Below are positions 34,063 through 45,437 of a stretch of DNA of 64,000 bases, piece after piece. The DNA is from Bedellia somnulentella. Taxonomy: Eukaryota; Arthropoda; Insecta; Lepidoptera; Bedelliidae. Numbering within the stretch: the first letter of the stretch is position 1; every line of letters starts with the position of its first letter. The notes beneath the pieces were generated by a model. It was not told where the DNA came from. It did no database searches and saw nothing but the letters and a program-made list of their open reading frames with translations. The stretch lies in the NCBI GenBank assembly GCA_963576735.1, contig OY755190.1, positions 5,139,695-5,203,694 on the forward strand, read 5' to 3'. The translations under genes were made by a program, and so were the position numbers.

Positions 34063-35046
34063 ACCCCACAGACTTCGTACTGTCAAAAGTGTAGACTTTC
34101 ACGTCACCAAACTGAAATATTTAACTGACCCGTTGAGGGTCTCTGTCATGCGATGAGAAAAAAGGTGTTTTTCATAGTGTCCTCACAATTTTTTCACTTT
34201 ATAAATTTTAAGTTTATATGTATAGTAGTTTCGGCTGAGCATTGATTCTTAGTCTGTTTAACCATTTTTTAAGAAAATTTATATTGTGTTAATTGGGATC
34301 ATTATCTGGCTTCCTGTAAATTTTATTTTAAATACGTTCTGTGAATTAGTCTTCATTTAGCTACAAACACACAAACATCTAAACTTTCACATTTATAATA
34401 TTAATAGGATAAGGCTTAAACATAAGCTTCTCGCGGCAGGTGACCTCGCTCGCCGGCCAGCGCAGCGTCTTGTCTTGCGCTTCTTGCACGCGTGTAAATT
34501 TTGTTACGGAGTAATTTAAAAATTGTGTTATCTTCTAAGATGTCTATTTAAATTAAGTGATGTCAAGGACAATTTTGTTCCCAATTAAATACTCTCAATC
34601 AACAACATATTTATTTGGATAAAGATTAATATTATGTTGATAAAACATTATGGCAATTATGCATTAAATTCGACCAAATTTATTTACCATAAAAATGGTT
34701 ATAGTAAGTGAAACTTAAAAGTTAGACATATACTGTCGTGGGCATTTTTTTAGATCATTTAAAGAGAAATAATTCTTTTATACATTTTTTTGGGTAACTT
34801 AAACCGTTTACGCAGCGCACACAACGGAAGCCTTAGTATGAATAATTATCCTCGTTTTTGCAACATTATTCGCTGATAGTTTGCTCCTGTTGGTCGCAGC
34901 GTGATGATATATAGCCTAAAACCTTCCTCAATAAATGGACTATCCAACACAAAAAGAATTTTTCAATTTGATTGGGTAGTTCCTGAGATCCTAGCGTTCA
35001 AACAAACAAACTCTTCAGCTTTATAATATTAGTATAGATTAGTATA
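34063..35046 (+). mobile_element. RTE-like composite insertion, copy-1 specific
   Basis: CTAGCTGACCCCACAGACTT start, an internal TTTATAATATTAATAGGAT end at about 34409, and a second tail GCTTTATAATATTAGTATAG at 35020-35040. Copy 2 lacks it (TATATAATATAAATTACTGG at 52672). Two nested or tandem truncated elements. Confidence 0.75.
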
Positions 35047-35238
35047 GATAAATTACTGGTTTTGTTCGTTGTAATGTTCATCAGAGAATATTACAATTTC
35101 GATAATATTTTAAAGACACATAAAGTTTATTTGTCAGTATTTGAAAAATGTGATCCACCTTCCAGGAACATACCATTTTACCAACATAAATAAAGTGGTT
35201 CAATAAAACACAGTGGTATAATTTTAATCTTAAACAAT

Positions 35239-38200
35239 TTATTTGAAAAAATCGTGCGCTTTTAATCTGGCACGTTTAGCAACATTTATTTGCAATAAAT
35301 TATCAGTAAGGGTATCATCTGAACTTATACTATTTGTTACATTTTTACTTCTATTAGGTGTAGCAACTAAAGGTGTTTTCTGTGTGCGAGGTCGTTTTGG
35401 TGAGGCTGTAGATAATATTCCCATGTTTGATGGTGTTAAGCGAAGTCTTGGTGATAATAGATGTTTTGCCGCCAGTTTTCTTGCTGCTGGGGACATGCTT
35501 GCTAACCGGTCTGTGTTGCTTCTGAAACTAAAGAAGATTGTGGTTAGCATATGGAGTTTTTTTATTGGATTCCTGTGTCTATTGAAAGGACTATCGAAAA
35601 CATATCCAGTTTTTTTTTATTATTCTTGTTTTATTTATTACTTAATCTAGCAGGAGATCAATCTATTGTGAAATAATACATTCAAAACGAGTTATGTTTA
35701 TTTATTTATATATTTACATAACATAACCATTACAGGCATAGCCCAATGCGATTATATTAAACTTAAACATCTATTAAATATCTTATGTCAATAAAATCGT
35801 TAATAAATGTTATTAAAATCGTACGTCGAAAAGTAACTTATATCCTTTAAAATCATAAGTAATCTACTAAATGGAGCATTGTTCTAATAGGTCACCCTAA
35901 AATAGTACATTACTATTTCATACATACATTTACTCACAGCTATAAATCCCTAGAAGGGCTAGTCAGAGCTAAGGAATTGGAAATTCCTAATCCACTTTTG
36001 AAAAGTTGAGTGGGGAAAAGATGGTGAGATTAAGGTTGTTGGTGATGGGTCTCCAACCGCATCGTCCAAAAGTCCCTTAAAAGCCTCAATACCGTTAGTC
36101 GCCTCTTACGTTCACCCACCGGAAGAAATGGGGTAGTGGAAACCAACAACTTCTTTAAAAGACCCAATACCCTCAGTTGCCTCTTACGAACACTTACGGG
36201 TAGTGCTATTCTAAGCCAAAACTACACAGCAAATTACTATTTCATTATTAGAAAAAGTTACCAGCCCGGCTAGTGCGAGCGGTGTTTAAACTAGTTATCC
36301 CGTGGTATAAAGCAGCCATCTCTTACGTACTTACTTAGTATCGTATACTGCCATCTCATTCTAACCGTTATCGTGTCGATAAAATAGCGCTCGTGCTTGC
36401 CCTTCAGGAGAAGAAATTGGAAAAGAACGATCAAAAACCAGTATAACAATACCTGGGCGTAGCAGGTGTGAGTCTCGGCGTGGTAGGTCTCCGTTTCTTG
36501 GCCGCCTGCTCAGCCAGCTGCAAGCCAATGCGGTCCCTCGCGCCGCATTCTAACATACGATACGCTGCGCCTGCTCCCAAACTATGGGAAAATGAATTAT
36601 GTTAATATATGACTGTGAAGTGTTGAATTGAAATGGGCACTACCCCATTTCGCCCGTGGGTGATCGTAAGAGGCGACTTAGGGTATAGGGGCTTATTAAG
36701 TGATTTTTCGGCGATGTGGTTGGAGACCCGTCACCAAAAACATTTTTTATTACCATCTTTTCCCCAATCAACTTCCAAAAGTGGCTGAGGAATTTTTCAT
36801 TCCAAAGCTCTGGCTACCCCGTTAAGGGATTTATAGCCGTGAGTATATGTATGTATGTTAATATATGAGTGTGAAGTGTAAGATTGGAATGGGCACTAAC
36901 CCATTTCATCCCGGGGGGGGGGGTCGTAACAGGCGTAGGTTGTTAGAATTGGGCTTTCTTAGTTAGTAACAGTCTTATTATGTGCTTAGCCACTCATCAC
37001 TAATCAGGCCTAAAAGAAGGTAAGTAAATATTGATCTTAAAAGATGTGACAACTCCCTGAGTGACTGAAAATTCCATTATAGAAGGATTGCATCTCCATT
37101 CTTTAAAATCCACTTTAGATCCACTGCTGAATATAGGTCTCTCCCAATTATAACATTTTTAATCATGGCTGTTCTTTTTATATCAAAATTTCCATTATTA
37201 TAATCTAAAACCACTACCTAGAACAAAAGATCATTATAATACCGTCAACATAAATATCAAAATAAAAATCCTAAATCCATCCACGCAGGCAAAATCGTCC
37301 CTCCACGCTAATTTTGTTGTATATTATAAAAATCTATTATTGAGTGGGGACAGCAAAGATATAATGGCCAGTGCCAATCAATAATTTGTATTTATACAAA
37401 GCTTGAGAAATAATTTGATAAAGTAATATAGGATTATAATACTACAGAGGGTCAACTCTGCACATTGAGAAATCATTAATGTAAATCAGAAACAGTAATG
37501 GGCCAAGTACAGAACCTTGAGGAACGCCCATCTCTATTTCCGATCCTTCCGACGTGGTTCCATTAATATCAACTTTTAAAGTTCTTTTATTAAGATATGA
37601 TGCCATCAATTTCAGTGCTTGCTCTCCAAAACCGTAATATTTAAGTTTAATCAACGCTATTTCTTTTTTTACATAATCAAAAGCTTTTGTGAGGTCACAA
37701 AATATACCTAACGCATCCCGGGAGTTTTCCCATGAATTAAAAATATGTTTCATTAGTGACACTCCTGCATGTACAGTAGACCACCTTTGGTGAAACCATA
37801 TTGCTCGTCATGGAATATATTATGTTTGTTGAAATATGAAAGCATTTGGTTGGACATGATTTTCTCAAAAACTTTACATACATACATATTCATACATGTA
37901 AAGTTTTTGAGAAAATCATGAAAAACTTTACTGAGAACTGGTAAAATAAAAATAGGCCTATAATTGGTAAAGTCCTGACTATCTCCTGATTTATGTAGTG
38001 GGATGAGCCTACTTAACTTCATACAGTCTGGAAATTCTCCTAAATCTAGACATTTATTAAAAAGTATCGTTAAATGGGCAGCGATTATATTTATTATTCT
38101 GTTTATGACTAAAACTGACATTCCTGTTATGTCTTCAGTTTTTTTAAGATAAATAGTTTTAAAATTCTTAATTATATCATTACTGTCAACATACTTGAAA

Positions 38201-41200
38201 GAAAACCGTGCTGTTGTTTTGGTAACATTTTGTTCCAACAACTTAAGAGCTTTTTGGGGACATGAATTTAATTTCTCTGTTGTCTGAGTGGGGGTTTTTA
38301 TAAAATGATTTTAAAAAATGTCAGCAATTTGTGATCTTGACTGTATCAGTTCATTATCTTATAATAAATTGAGATCATGTGGGGACTTTAGTTTTCCAGT
38401 TTCACTGTTAATTATTTTCCATACAGTCTTACTCTTGTTAGAAGAATTCTTAATTTTATGTTTTATGCATCTAAATTTAACTTCACCACAAACTTTTTTG
38501 AAAATTTTTGAATAATTTCTGACATAAATAATAAAATCTTGGTTAAAGTTATAGGACATCTACATACTAGTCCTCACCATCAGAGACTACCTGTAACTAT
38601 AGCTGTCTTTATCTGTCGCTGTAGCTATAGTTTGTCCTAGCCTTGTCGGTTGCTATCGTGCCGTATATTACAATAAACGTTCCTAAACAGTTTAAATCTA
38701 TTTTGTATGGTTGTATTTATACTGAGCTTGAGAAAAACTTTGATACCGCGATGTAGGATTACGAAACACTGCAAGTGTTCAAAGAAGTCCGCGTATTGCA
38801 ATTTTCATAACATCTTGATCCTACAAAATAAAATCTAGTAACAAAAGGGAGTAACTACTATTGCCGTGTAGTGCCGGCTTAGAATGTCGCTACCCCTTTC
38901 TACCCACGGGTGTCGTAAGAGGCAACTAAGGGTATTGGGTTTTTTATTGGATTTTTGGGCGATGCGGTTGGAGACCCATTACCAAAAACCTTTATTTTTT
39001 CCATCTTTTCCCCACTCAACTTCCAAAAGTGGCTGAGGAATGTATAATTCCTTAGCTCTGGCTACCCCTTCTAGAGAAATATAGCCGTGAGTATATGTAT
39101 GTATGTAAAAGGGACTTACGCTGGCAAAGGCGTATCCCCACCATCCAATCGGAAGGGCGTGCCCTCGATCTCCCCCCACGTCATCATGGGTGACTGGTCC
39201 GCGCCGCCACCCGGCCTTGGGGAGGGGGTGGCTACGTAGCTATAATTGGTAATATCCTTTTCTGTCGATGTTGTGCCGTCTACGCCGATTTTGCCGATTA
39301 CTGTTGCGTCCTGGAAAATTAAATTAGAATTGAAAAAAAAAAACTTTTATTTCATCAGACAATTATTCTAGGGAGTAACGAGGGAAGACCCATAGCTTTA
39401 CGGACTGATCATACACAATTAGAAAGTTATACCACTTGATGCAATTTATGCATCATACAGAGAGACTAGTAGGTCTTTAGAAGTGTTTAACATACATTAT
39501 TTTGTAACTTACCTGGGTTTTAGCAATAGCAGATATAGTCTCCTTATTTTTCCGTTGATCAAATGGGTCTGTGCTAAGTCTAGTGTTATGATGTATCAGC
39601 TCTGGTTTAGCTGATTTCGGCTGTGAACTGTCTCCATCAGGAACATACATTATGTAGTTGCGAGCTCTGAACTTCCAAGTTGCTAACTGTAATAAAGAAA
39701 AGCATAAATTTAAGGATAGTAATATTCACAGGACTTTGTATTTTATGATGCAGAAGGGTATGATTAAATATTTGTGCCTTATACTATTGGGAGAACTTTT
39801 GGTCAATATTCAGGCTGTTACTACTTAGACACCATGCAAAGCACATGTTTTATTAGCTCATCCTTGACCAAAAGTGATACGTCAAACACTCTTCGATTAG
39901 TTCAGCTCACTCCACTTCCAAAAGTGGCTAATGAATTCTAATACTGTAGCTCTGGCTACCCTGTATTGTAATTAATCACCGCGATTATATGAACTTACAT
40001 CTTAAAATGTTATCTCTATAGGCCTATTAGTCTGGTCCGCCCGCTCCTCTATAGAGGGTAGTATAACAGCGCTCTCAGCTAGCGCTTTAGAGCTGATCTA
40101 GTTTTCCAGTACATTTCTTTGGTTCCATAGCGATTACACGAAGTCACACACAGATATATACACACACACACACACACATACATACATACTATTGTACTAG
40201 AGGACAACATGATTCGTATTAGTTAAGATAAAATAAAATAATGTAATATTGATGTCCATGCCAGGTTCGACCTATTATGGCATCAATCATCAATCCACGT
40301 ATGTGTAAACTACCTTCTTTCAAATGTAAAACCATTTATATTTTAGTGCTTTAGCTATTACTGTATTAGGTTTTAATTGTAAATAAATATTATTCTTTAT
40401 TCTATGTACATTTTATTACTTTACCTCTATAGGTCTATTAGTCTGGTCCGCCTGTTCCTCTATAGAAGGTAGGATAACAGCGCTCTCTGCTAGCGCTTTT
40501 GAGCTGATTTCTGCATCAAACTGCTGAGCTAGTTTTCCAGCACGCTTCTTTTGTTCCATAGCTATTACTCGGTCGTAGCTAGCATTGTCTTCGCTTGTGT
40601 GAGTGGCTAGATATGAGTCTGTGGGTAGTGATAAAAAATAACAATTTAATCTTTCTATTGTATTAATAGTTTGCTGTGTAGGTTTTGAACAGAACTACAC
40701 CATTACTTTCAGTTTTCAGTGTTCATAAGATTTTTGTTTGTACTTAAGGTTTTGTATTGCCATTAAAATTGTTTTTGGGCCATGCGGTTGCAGACCCTTC
40801 ACCAACAACATATACATGTAGATGTACATGGTTAGAAAATAATTTAGCCTTGATGATAATCTATAACTAAGTGGTAAGGGATACTAACTTGATGACATAT
40901 TTAATCATATGAAATACACATATAAATAACATGAAGACTAAGAAACAACCATTCATCATGGAATTGAGACTGAAAATTACATGACATACAAGTATCCATA
41001 CCTAATCATATTTAGATGCTAATTAGGTAAAATAAATAAAATACTGCACATACCTAATGAATGCTTTTCAGTTATATCTTGAAGTTTTGATTTCTCTTGT
41101 GTTTTGTCAATTTGATGGGTTTGACTGCCCTGTGGTAGTGGGGTGAATGGCCTGCCGATTTCTGGGGTGTCAAATGTAGCAGGGGTGTTATCTGGAACAT

Positions 41201-42998
41201 GAAACAATTCAATAGGGTTTAATGATTTAACTTTATATCCTTTCTGTCACCTTTTTATTTATATAATTTACTGTTCTGGGACAGCAAAACAATTGCTATT
41301 TATATTATTTTGCCAAGACATTTGTTAAATCTAAGCTAAAATGTTAATATTAGTTATACAGCTATGATAGATCAGATTGAACTGTGATGGCTCAGTGGGT
41401 AGAACACCACCTATTATGCAGGCAGGCATAGGTTCAAATCCTATGCCAGGCCTACACTAATTTGTCTTGTCTAAAGTCATATGTGGTGCTAATTTATCAT
41501 GGTTGTTAACTCAGAATACATCGTTCAAACCCACATGGCTCAGTTGTACCTAATCGTGTACATAACATAAAACATTGGTTCTCTGGACACCAGGTGATAA
41601 TGTCACGTGATGTTCAGAATTTAAAGTACCTCTACCTCTACCACCCCTTCCAGAGAGACTTATAAACTAAAAAGTGTAAACAATAGTAATTATATAGGTA
41701 TTTATGAGAGCTATATACATTATAATGGCAAAAGAGCAACAGCAGCATAAATACAACTTGTAGTTGTAGCAATAATTAATTGACTTACATGGTTCTGTAG
41801 TTGGTTTATGTCCACTATATTTCCTAGTGATTTCTTGTAAACGAGCATAATCTTTGTTTTCTGTTGCTTCCAGAAACTCATTTTGAGCTTTAAGCTTCTC
41901 TAAGTCTGGGAAAAAGTCTCTTTGGATGATTTTCGCTATTCCCTGAAATAGAACATTAAAAAATTTTGCTTTAGTAAGAAATTTCATTTTGACAAACTTC
42001 CAAATCTAAACTATCTAATATATAAGATTGTGTTTTAGCAAGCAGCTGCAAAGTAGCTAAGAAACAAAAAAAAGCTATTAAAGTTTTGGGATTTGCAATT
42101 GGTTGTTATTAGGTGTGGCAATGAGTGATGTAAATGATTGTTTATTTGACAATCATTACTATTCTCAACTTACAAAAGTACCTCAACAGTAACAATGGTT
42201 AATTCCATAGAGAACTTAACTTGATAGAAAAGAAGCAAATAATATTACTAATCAGCAAATGTTCTGTATATTGCCACAGAACTAAGCACAGAAAATTTAT
42301 GACCAACAAAAGTCAGGACTGTAAATCAACCAATAACAGCATAGCAATAATTTAAATTGCTGATTTATTTTTGGCAGAATTCGGTTAGCAAAATTTGTAC
42401 TGAACTACATTGGTTTCTCCTCTATTAAGTTAAGTTCTCTATATATTACTAATATTTGGCTACCCTTTTGTGGCATTAAAGCCAGAGTATAGGTAGGTAT
42501 AATAGTATTAAATAATTTAATTAATGATCCATATATGAACAAATTCATTTTATGTCTTAGGGTATGTCAAACAAGAAAAGATATGCAGTATAGAACTTCT
42601 GCTTCTACAAATATACAGATCAACAAACACCTTAGGTGGATGACAAAATGACAATTTGATTTTCTACTTCTGCCAAGTCTATATTATCAAACAACGATAT
42701 TTATGCCTTTTTTGAGGATCTTCATGTATAGTAACTTGGCTTTACACCATAATATGTAAATTTTTCTGTCGTTCGTCGTAAAAAGTGAAATTATACCATC
42801 ATACAAATATTTACAATAAAACTAAGTAATTACCTCAACGTAGACATCTTCATCTAACACTAGAGACTTTTTCTTGTCTGCTTTTTTGGAAACCACAGGC
42901 ACTACGGGAACTTTAAATAATGCACTCTCCGTCTTTAATAATTTCATGTTTTCTAGTGCTGCCGCGCCAGGTTTTTGGGTTTTGTTGGTGTCTGTCAT
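35239..42998 (-). CDS. ESS2: ESS2/DGCR14 spliceosome-associated nuclear protein, copy 1 (complete, 8 exons, 475 aa)
   Basis: Minus-strand exons: 42834-42998, 41789-41942, 41054-41191, 40425-40618, 39513-39686, 39120-39310, 36453-36581, 35239-35521. Every border is GT/AG and every phase joins. Read from sequence: LDEDVYVEGIAKIIQRDFFP (51-70), DLEKLKAQNEFLEA, TPATFDTPEIG (about 109-119), YLATHTSEDNASYDRV, LATWKFRARNYIMYVPDG, HHNTRLSTDPF, YVATPSPRPGGGADQSPMMT followed by WGEIEGTPFR, MLECGARDRIGLQLAEQAAK, and the end LTDNLLQINVAKRARLKAHD then FFK. These are the conserved blocks of ESS-2/DGCR14, a nuclear protein of late (C-complex) spliceosomes; human length is 476 aa. Start ATG 42998 gives the expected N-terminus. 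SINE1 sits 13 nt inside intron 6. A candidate TTTATT (AATAAA on the minus strand) is at 35126-35131. Confidence 0.95.
35922..36232 (-). mobile_element. SINE1 with internal duplicated/chimeric segment, 13-bp TSD
   Basis: Exact TSD ATTACTATTTCAT at 35909-35921 and 36233-36245. About 68 bp longer than its copy-2 equivalent because a second 5' region (ACTTCTTTAAAAGACCCAAT…) like that of the SINE1 at 33354-33502 is appended. Confidence 0.88.
36634..36858 (+). mobile_element. SINE1 copy in ESS2 intron 6
   Basis: GGGCACTACCCCATTTCGCC to GCCGTGAGTATATGTATG. The short flank TTAATATATGACTGTGAAGT recurs after the element with the start of a second SINE1 head (to about 36920), a partial dimer. Copy 2 equivalent: 54444-55038, broken by SINE2 and a LINE. 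Confidence 0.8.
37000..38580 (-). mobile_element. CR1/Jockey-like LINE reverse-transcriptase fragment, disrupted
   Basis: The minus frame contains LKSGDSQDFTNYRPI-like text (RT block) at 37753-38241 and FCDLTKAFDYVKK plus MGVPQGSVLGPLLFLIYIND at 37442-37762. The catalytic YADD-type block is missing. A frameshift separates the two frames, and a 25-bp inverted repeat interrupts the RT at 37855-37920. The 3' side (to about 37470) is shared with copy 2 (55640-56187); the RT part is present only in copy 1. Confidence 0.82.
38861..39106 (+). mobile_element. SINE1 copy abutting ESS2 exon 6 donor
   Basis: TTGCCGTGTAGTGCCGGCTT to GAGTATATGTATGTATG. Its 3' end lies 13 nt inside intron 6 (the exon ends at 39120). 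Antisense to the gene. Conserved in copy 2 at 56765-56998. Confidence 0.88.
39906..39990 (+). mobile_element. SINE1 3' relic
   Basis: ACTTCCAAAAGTGGCTAATG… through CACCGCGATTATATG; copy 2 equivalent 58382-58462. A matching 5' relic with GGCCATGCGGTTGCAGACCC lies at 40671-40812 (58731-58865 in copy 2). Confidence 0.55.
40014..40139 (-). pseudogene. Partial duplicate of ESS2 exon 4 with broken donor
   Basis: Aligns with the 3' two-thirds of exon 4 (40425-40618). The donor is AT instead of GT, and about 20 nt are deleted (between GAGCTGA and CTAGTTTTCC on +), shifting the frame. It is followed by a CA microsatellite (40149-40190). Absent from copy 2. Confidence 0.85.
41385..41665 (+). mobile_element. 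SINE2 copy, head type C
   Basis: Head ACTGTGATGGCTCAGTGGGT…, B box GTTCAAATCCTATGCC, then the SINE2 body with a worn 3' end (CACCCCTTCCAGAGAGACTT). Copy 2 equivalent: 59882-60170. Confidence 0.8.
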
Positions 42999-43165
42999 TT
43001 TTATGGTTATTGTTTCTACATGTTATGCACTTAATAAGACTTAATAATTGAGAGAAACTACATAAAAATTAACACCACAAGTAGGTAACATAACAATCAC
43101 AACAAAACAACACACGAAATAAATGAAATGACAATGAATGACGTTTCGTCATCGTCAGTCAACGT

Positions 43166-44325
43166 GAAATAAAAGAGGTGAACATGAAGCTAATGGGCAT
43201 TTTCACTAAAAAGTGCCCCCCTCCTTTTTAGGGTGTCCCACGTTTTTGAAGTTGTATTATTAAATTCATATATATACATATATTTTTTAAAATTTCTCAA
43301 ATTAGATTTAAATATATTAGACTTGTATTTAATGAACAGTCGTTGTGAAAATAAGTTTAGTTGATTAAATAATGTTAATTCAAAATACTGAAAGGAGATA
43401 TTTTTAGCCTGTCCCAGTGCTTACCATCTTCGGGTAATTGAAATTTACGGCAATATTTTATAATACACACTATGGAAAGTTTACTTAAATATGAAGGAAA
43501 TTATATGGATAGTCCAACTGAATCAAACTGGTCATTTAAAACTTTTTAATAACACTCGTAAAATTGATTTGAAAATAATGTCTAAATCTGCAGCCGACCG
43601 GACATGTCAGTATAGTGACGGTCTGAATGGATATATTTTTTCTACCAAATCTGTTTTGTTTATTAAAAATGGCAACACTACCTACAAAGGATCAAGCTTC
43701 CATTTTGAAGTCTGTCAGTTTGCCGAAATTTCGTGACGAGGAGGGAGTGTTTTACTGCTATCAACGGTTGTCCACAAGTTTCCGAGTCAGGTTTGGAGCC
43801 TCTTTTTCTTCTTTAATGCTTTTATTATAATCTTTAACTATTTTAAATCTATTTATACGTTATTACGATAAACTTTTAGCTTTACAATGCTGAAAAATAA
43901 CAATTTATTTAGGTATAATCCATTTTTATTTAATTTCGCCTGGATATGTGTGACGGTCAGTTTGGTGACATTATAAGTCGTCACCTACAGGCTGGACTAC
44001 CAAAGTCACCAAACTGACGCATAAGGCTAGGACTACATGAAATAAACTTTCATCTATTTATTACTGCAGAGTCAGAGGCGGTGAGTTTCCTTCCCATCCA
44101 GGACAAATAATTGTGTGATGAACAATGATGTTTGTTGTTTTGTGTCTGGATGTTGTCCGATTTCCATGGTACAGGGTTTGCTTAGTTTGGATTAGGCCTT
44201 GATTGACCTGTGTAATGTGTATGTGAAATATCCCGGATATTTATTTATTAAACTTCAAAGTACAACATCTACACTATAATAATATTATAAAGAGGAAAGA
44301 TTTGTTTGTTTGTTATAAATAAACT
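43166..44325. other. Flank upstream of ESS2 copy 1
   Basis: Unique sequence with no recognised gene. It contains a 14-bp-arm inverted repeat (GTCAGTTTGGTGAC at 43956-43969, mirrored at 44005-44018) and a possible short first exon at 43669 (see separate entry). Confidence 0.5.
43669..43790 (+). CDS. Possible first exon of an unidentified gene divergent from ESS2
   Basis: ATG in AAAATGG context; the frame reads MATLPTKDQASILKSVSLPK then FRDEEGVFYCYQRLS…FRV with a possible donor CAG|GTTTGG at about 43790. Composition is protein-like, but no family was recognised and no following exon was found before the tRNA-like array. It may be chance. Confidence 0.25.
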
Positions 44326-44413
44326 CAAAAATTTAATGTTTTTTGACATGAATTCCTCATGTGGGGATTATTACTCATAAATAAAAGATGTTTTTAAAGG
44401 AAAGAAAAATTTC

Positions 44414-44486
44414 GACACTGGCGGGGTTCGAACCCGCGACCTTCGGGTATACGCCCCCGTCGCTCTGCCAACTGAGCTACAGTGTC
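44414..44486 (-). tRNA. tRNA-like sequence, unit 1 (probably not a standard tRNA)
   Basis: On the minus strand: acceptor arms GACACTG/CAGTGTC (perfect), D arm GCTC/GAGC, T arm GCGGG-TTCGAAC-CCCGC, A box TAGCTCAGTTGG and B box GGTTCGAACCC. The anticodon arm is abnormal: stem CGGG/CCCG with an A-A mismatch and an 8-nt loop GGCGTATA without U33, so no anticodon can be assigned. A T5 run lies 4 nt downstream (Pol III terminator). Confidence 0.6.
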
Positions 44487-44732
44487 AGTTGGCATCCAGC
44501 GCGAAATTTCTCTATCCTTTGTTTCTTTTTTTTTACACGTTCAAGTAGTGTTTGCGTTTCCTACCTCCGAATTTTTAACTAATTCGGACGGCCACTTGTC
44601 TACCTTTTCAGATAGAATGCAAATGTTGGAAACGCCTAACTATCACATAATTTAATGTTTTTTGACATGAATTCCTCATGTGGGGATTATTACTCATAAA
44701 TAAAAGATGTTTTTAAAGGAAAGAAAAATTTC

Positions 44733-44805
44733 GACACTGGCGGGGTTCGAACCCGCGACCTTCGGGTATACGCCCCCGTCGCTCTGCCAACTGAGCTACA
44801 GTGTC
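44733..44805 (-). tRNA. tRNA-like sequence, unit 2
   Basis: Identical in structure to unit 1, with a T5 run downstream. Confidence 0.6.
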
Positions 44806-45049
44806 AGTTGGCATCCAGCGCGAAATTTCTCTATCCTTTGTTTCTTTTTTTTACACGTTCAAGTAGTGTTTGCGTTTCCTACCTCCGAATTTTTAACTAA
44901 TTCGGACGGCCACTTGTCTACCTTTTCAGATAGAATGCAAATGTTGGAAACGCCTAACTATCACATAATTTAATGTTTTTTGACATGAATTCCTCATGTG
45001 GGGATTATTACTCATAAATAAAAGATGTCTTTAAAGGAAAGAAAATTTC

Positions 45050-45122
45050 TACACTGGCGGGGTTCGAACCCGCGACCTTCGGGTATACGCCCCCGTCGCT
45101 CTGCCAACTGAGCTACAGTGTC
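45050..45122 (-). tRNA. tRNA-like sequence, unit 3
   Basis: As unit 1 but with the last acceptor base changed (terminal pair broken: TACACTG on + instead of GACACTG). T4 run downstream. Confidence 0.55.
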
Positions 45123-45364
45123 AGTTGGCATCCAGCGCGAAATTTCTCTATCCTTTGTTTCTTTTTTTACACGTTCAAGTAGTGTTTGCGTTTCCTACCT
45201 CCGAATTTTTAACTAATTCGGACGGCCACTTGTCTACCTTTTCAGATAGAATGCAAATGTTGGAAACGCCTAACTATCACATAATTTAATGTTTTTTGAC
45301 ATGAATTCCTCATGTGGGGATTATTACTCATAAATAAAAGATGTTTTTAAAGGAAAAAAATTTC

Positions 45365-45437
45365 GACACTGGCGGGGTTCGAACCCGCGACCTTCGGGTA
45401 TACGCCCCCGTCGCTCTGCCAACTGAGCTACAGTGTC
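45365..45437 (-). tRNA. tRNA-like sequence, unit 4
   Basis: As unit 1; T7 run downstream. A fifth copy begins at 45684 and is lost in the gap. Confidence 0.6.

Larger units (their letters stand above)
26190..43165. repeat. Segmental direct duplication, copy 1 (about 17.0 kb)
   Basis: Collinear with 46398-61755. Starts in intron 4 of the DUF2236 gene (CAAGGCTATGATCGCATAAA) and ends about 165 bp upstream of the ESS2 start codon (CAGTCAACGT). Contains pseudo-exon 4, DUF2236 exons 5-6 and all of ESS2. Exon comparisons by eye: 4 differences in 287 nt (exon 5), 4 in 404 nt (exon 6), 1 in 283 nt (ESS2 exon 8). Confidence 0.93.

Noticed and set aside
35243..35650. 135-codon plus-strand frame (and twin 52876-53283)
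   Set aside because: Antisense shadow of ESS2 exon 8.
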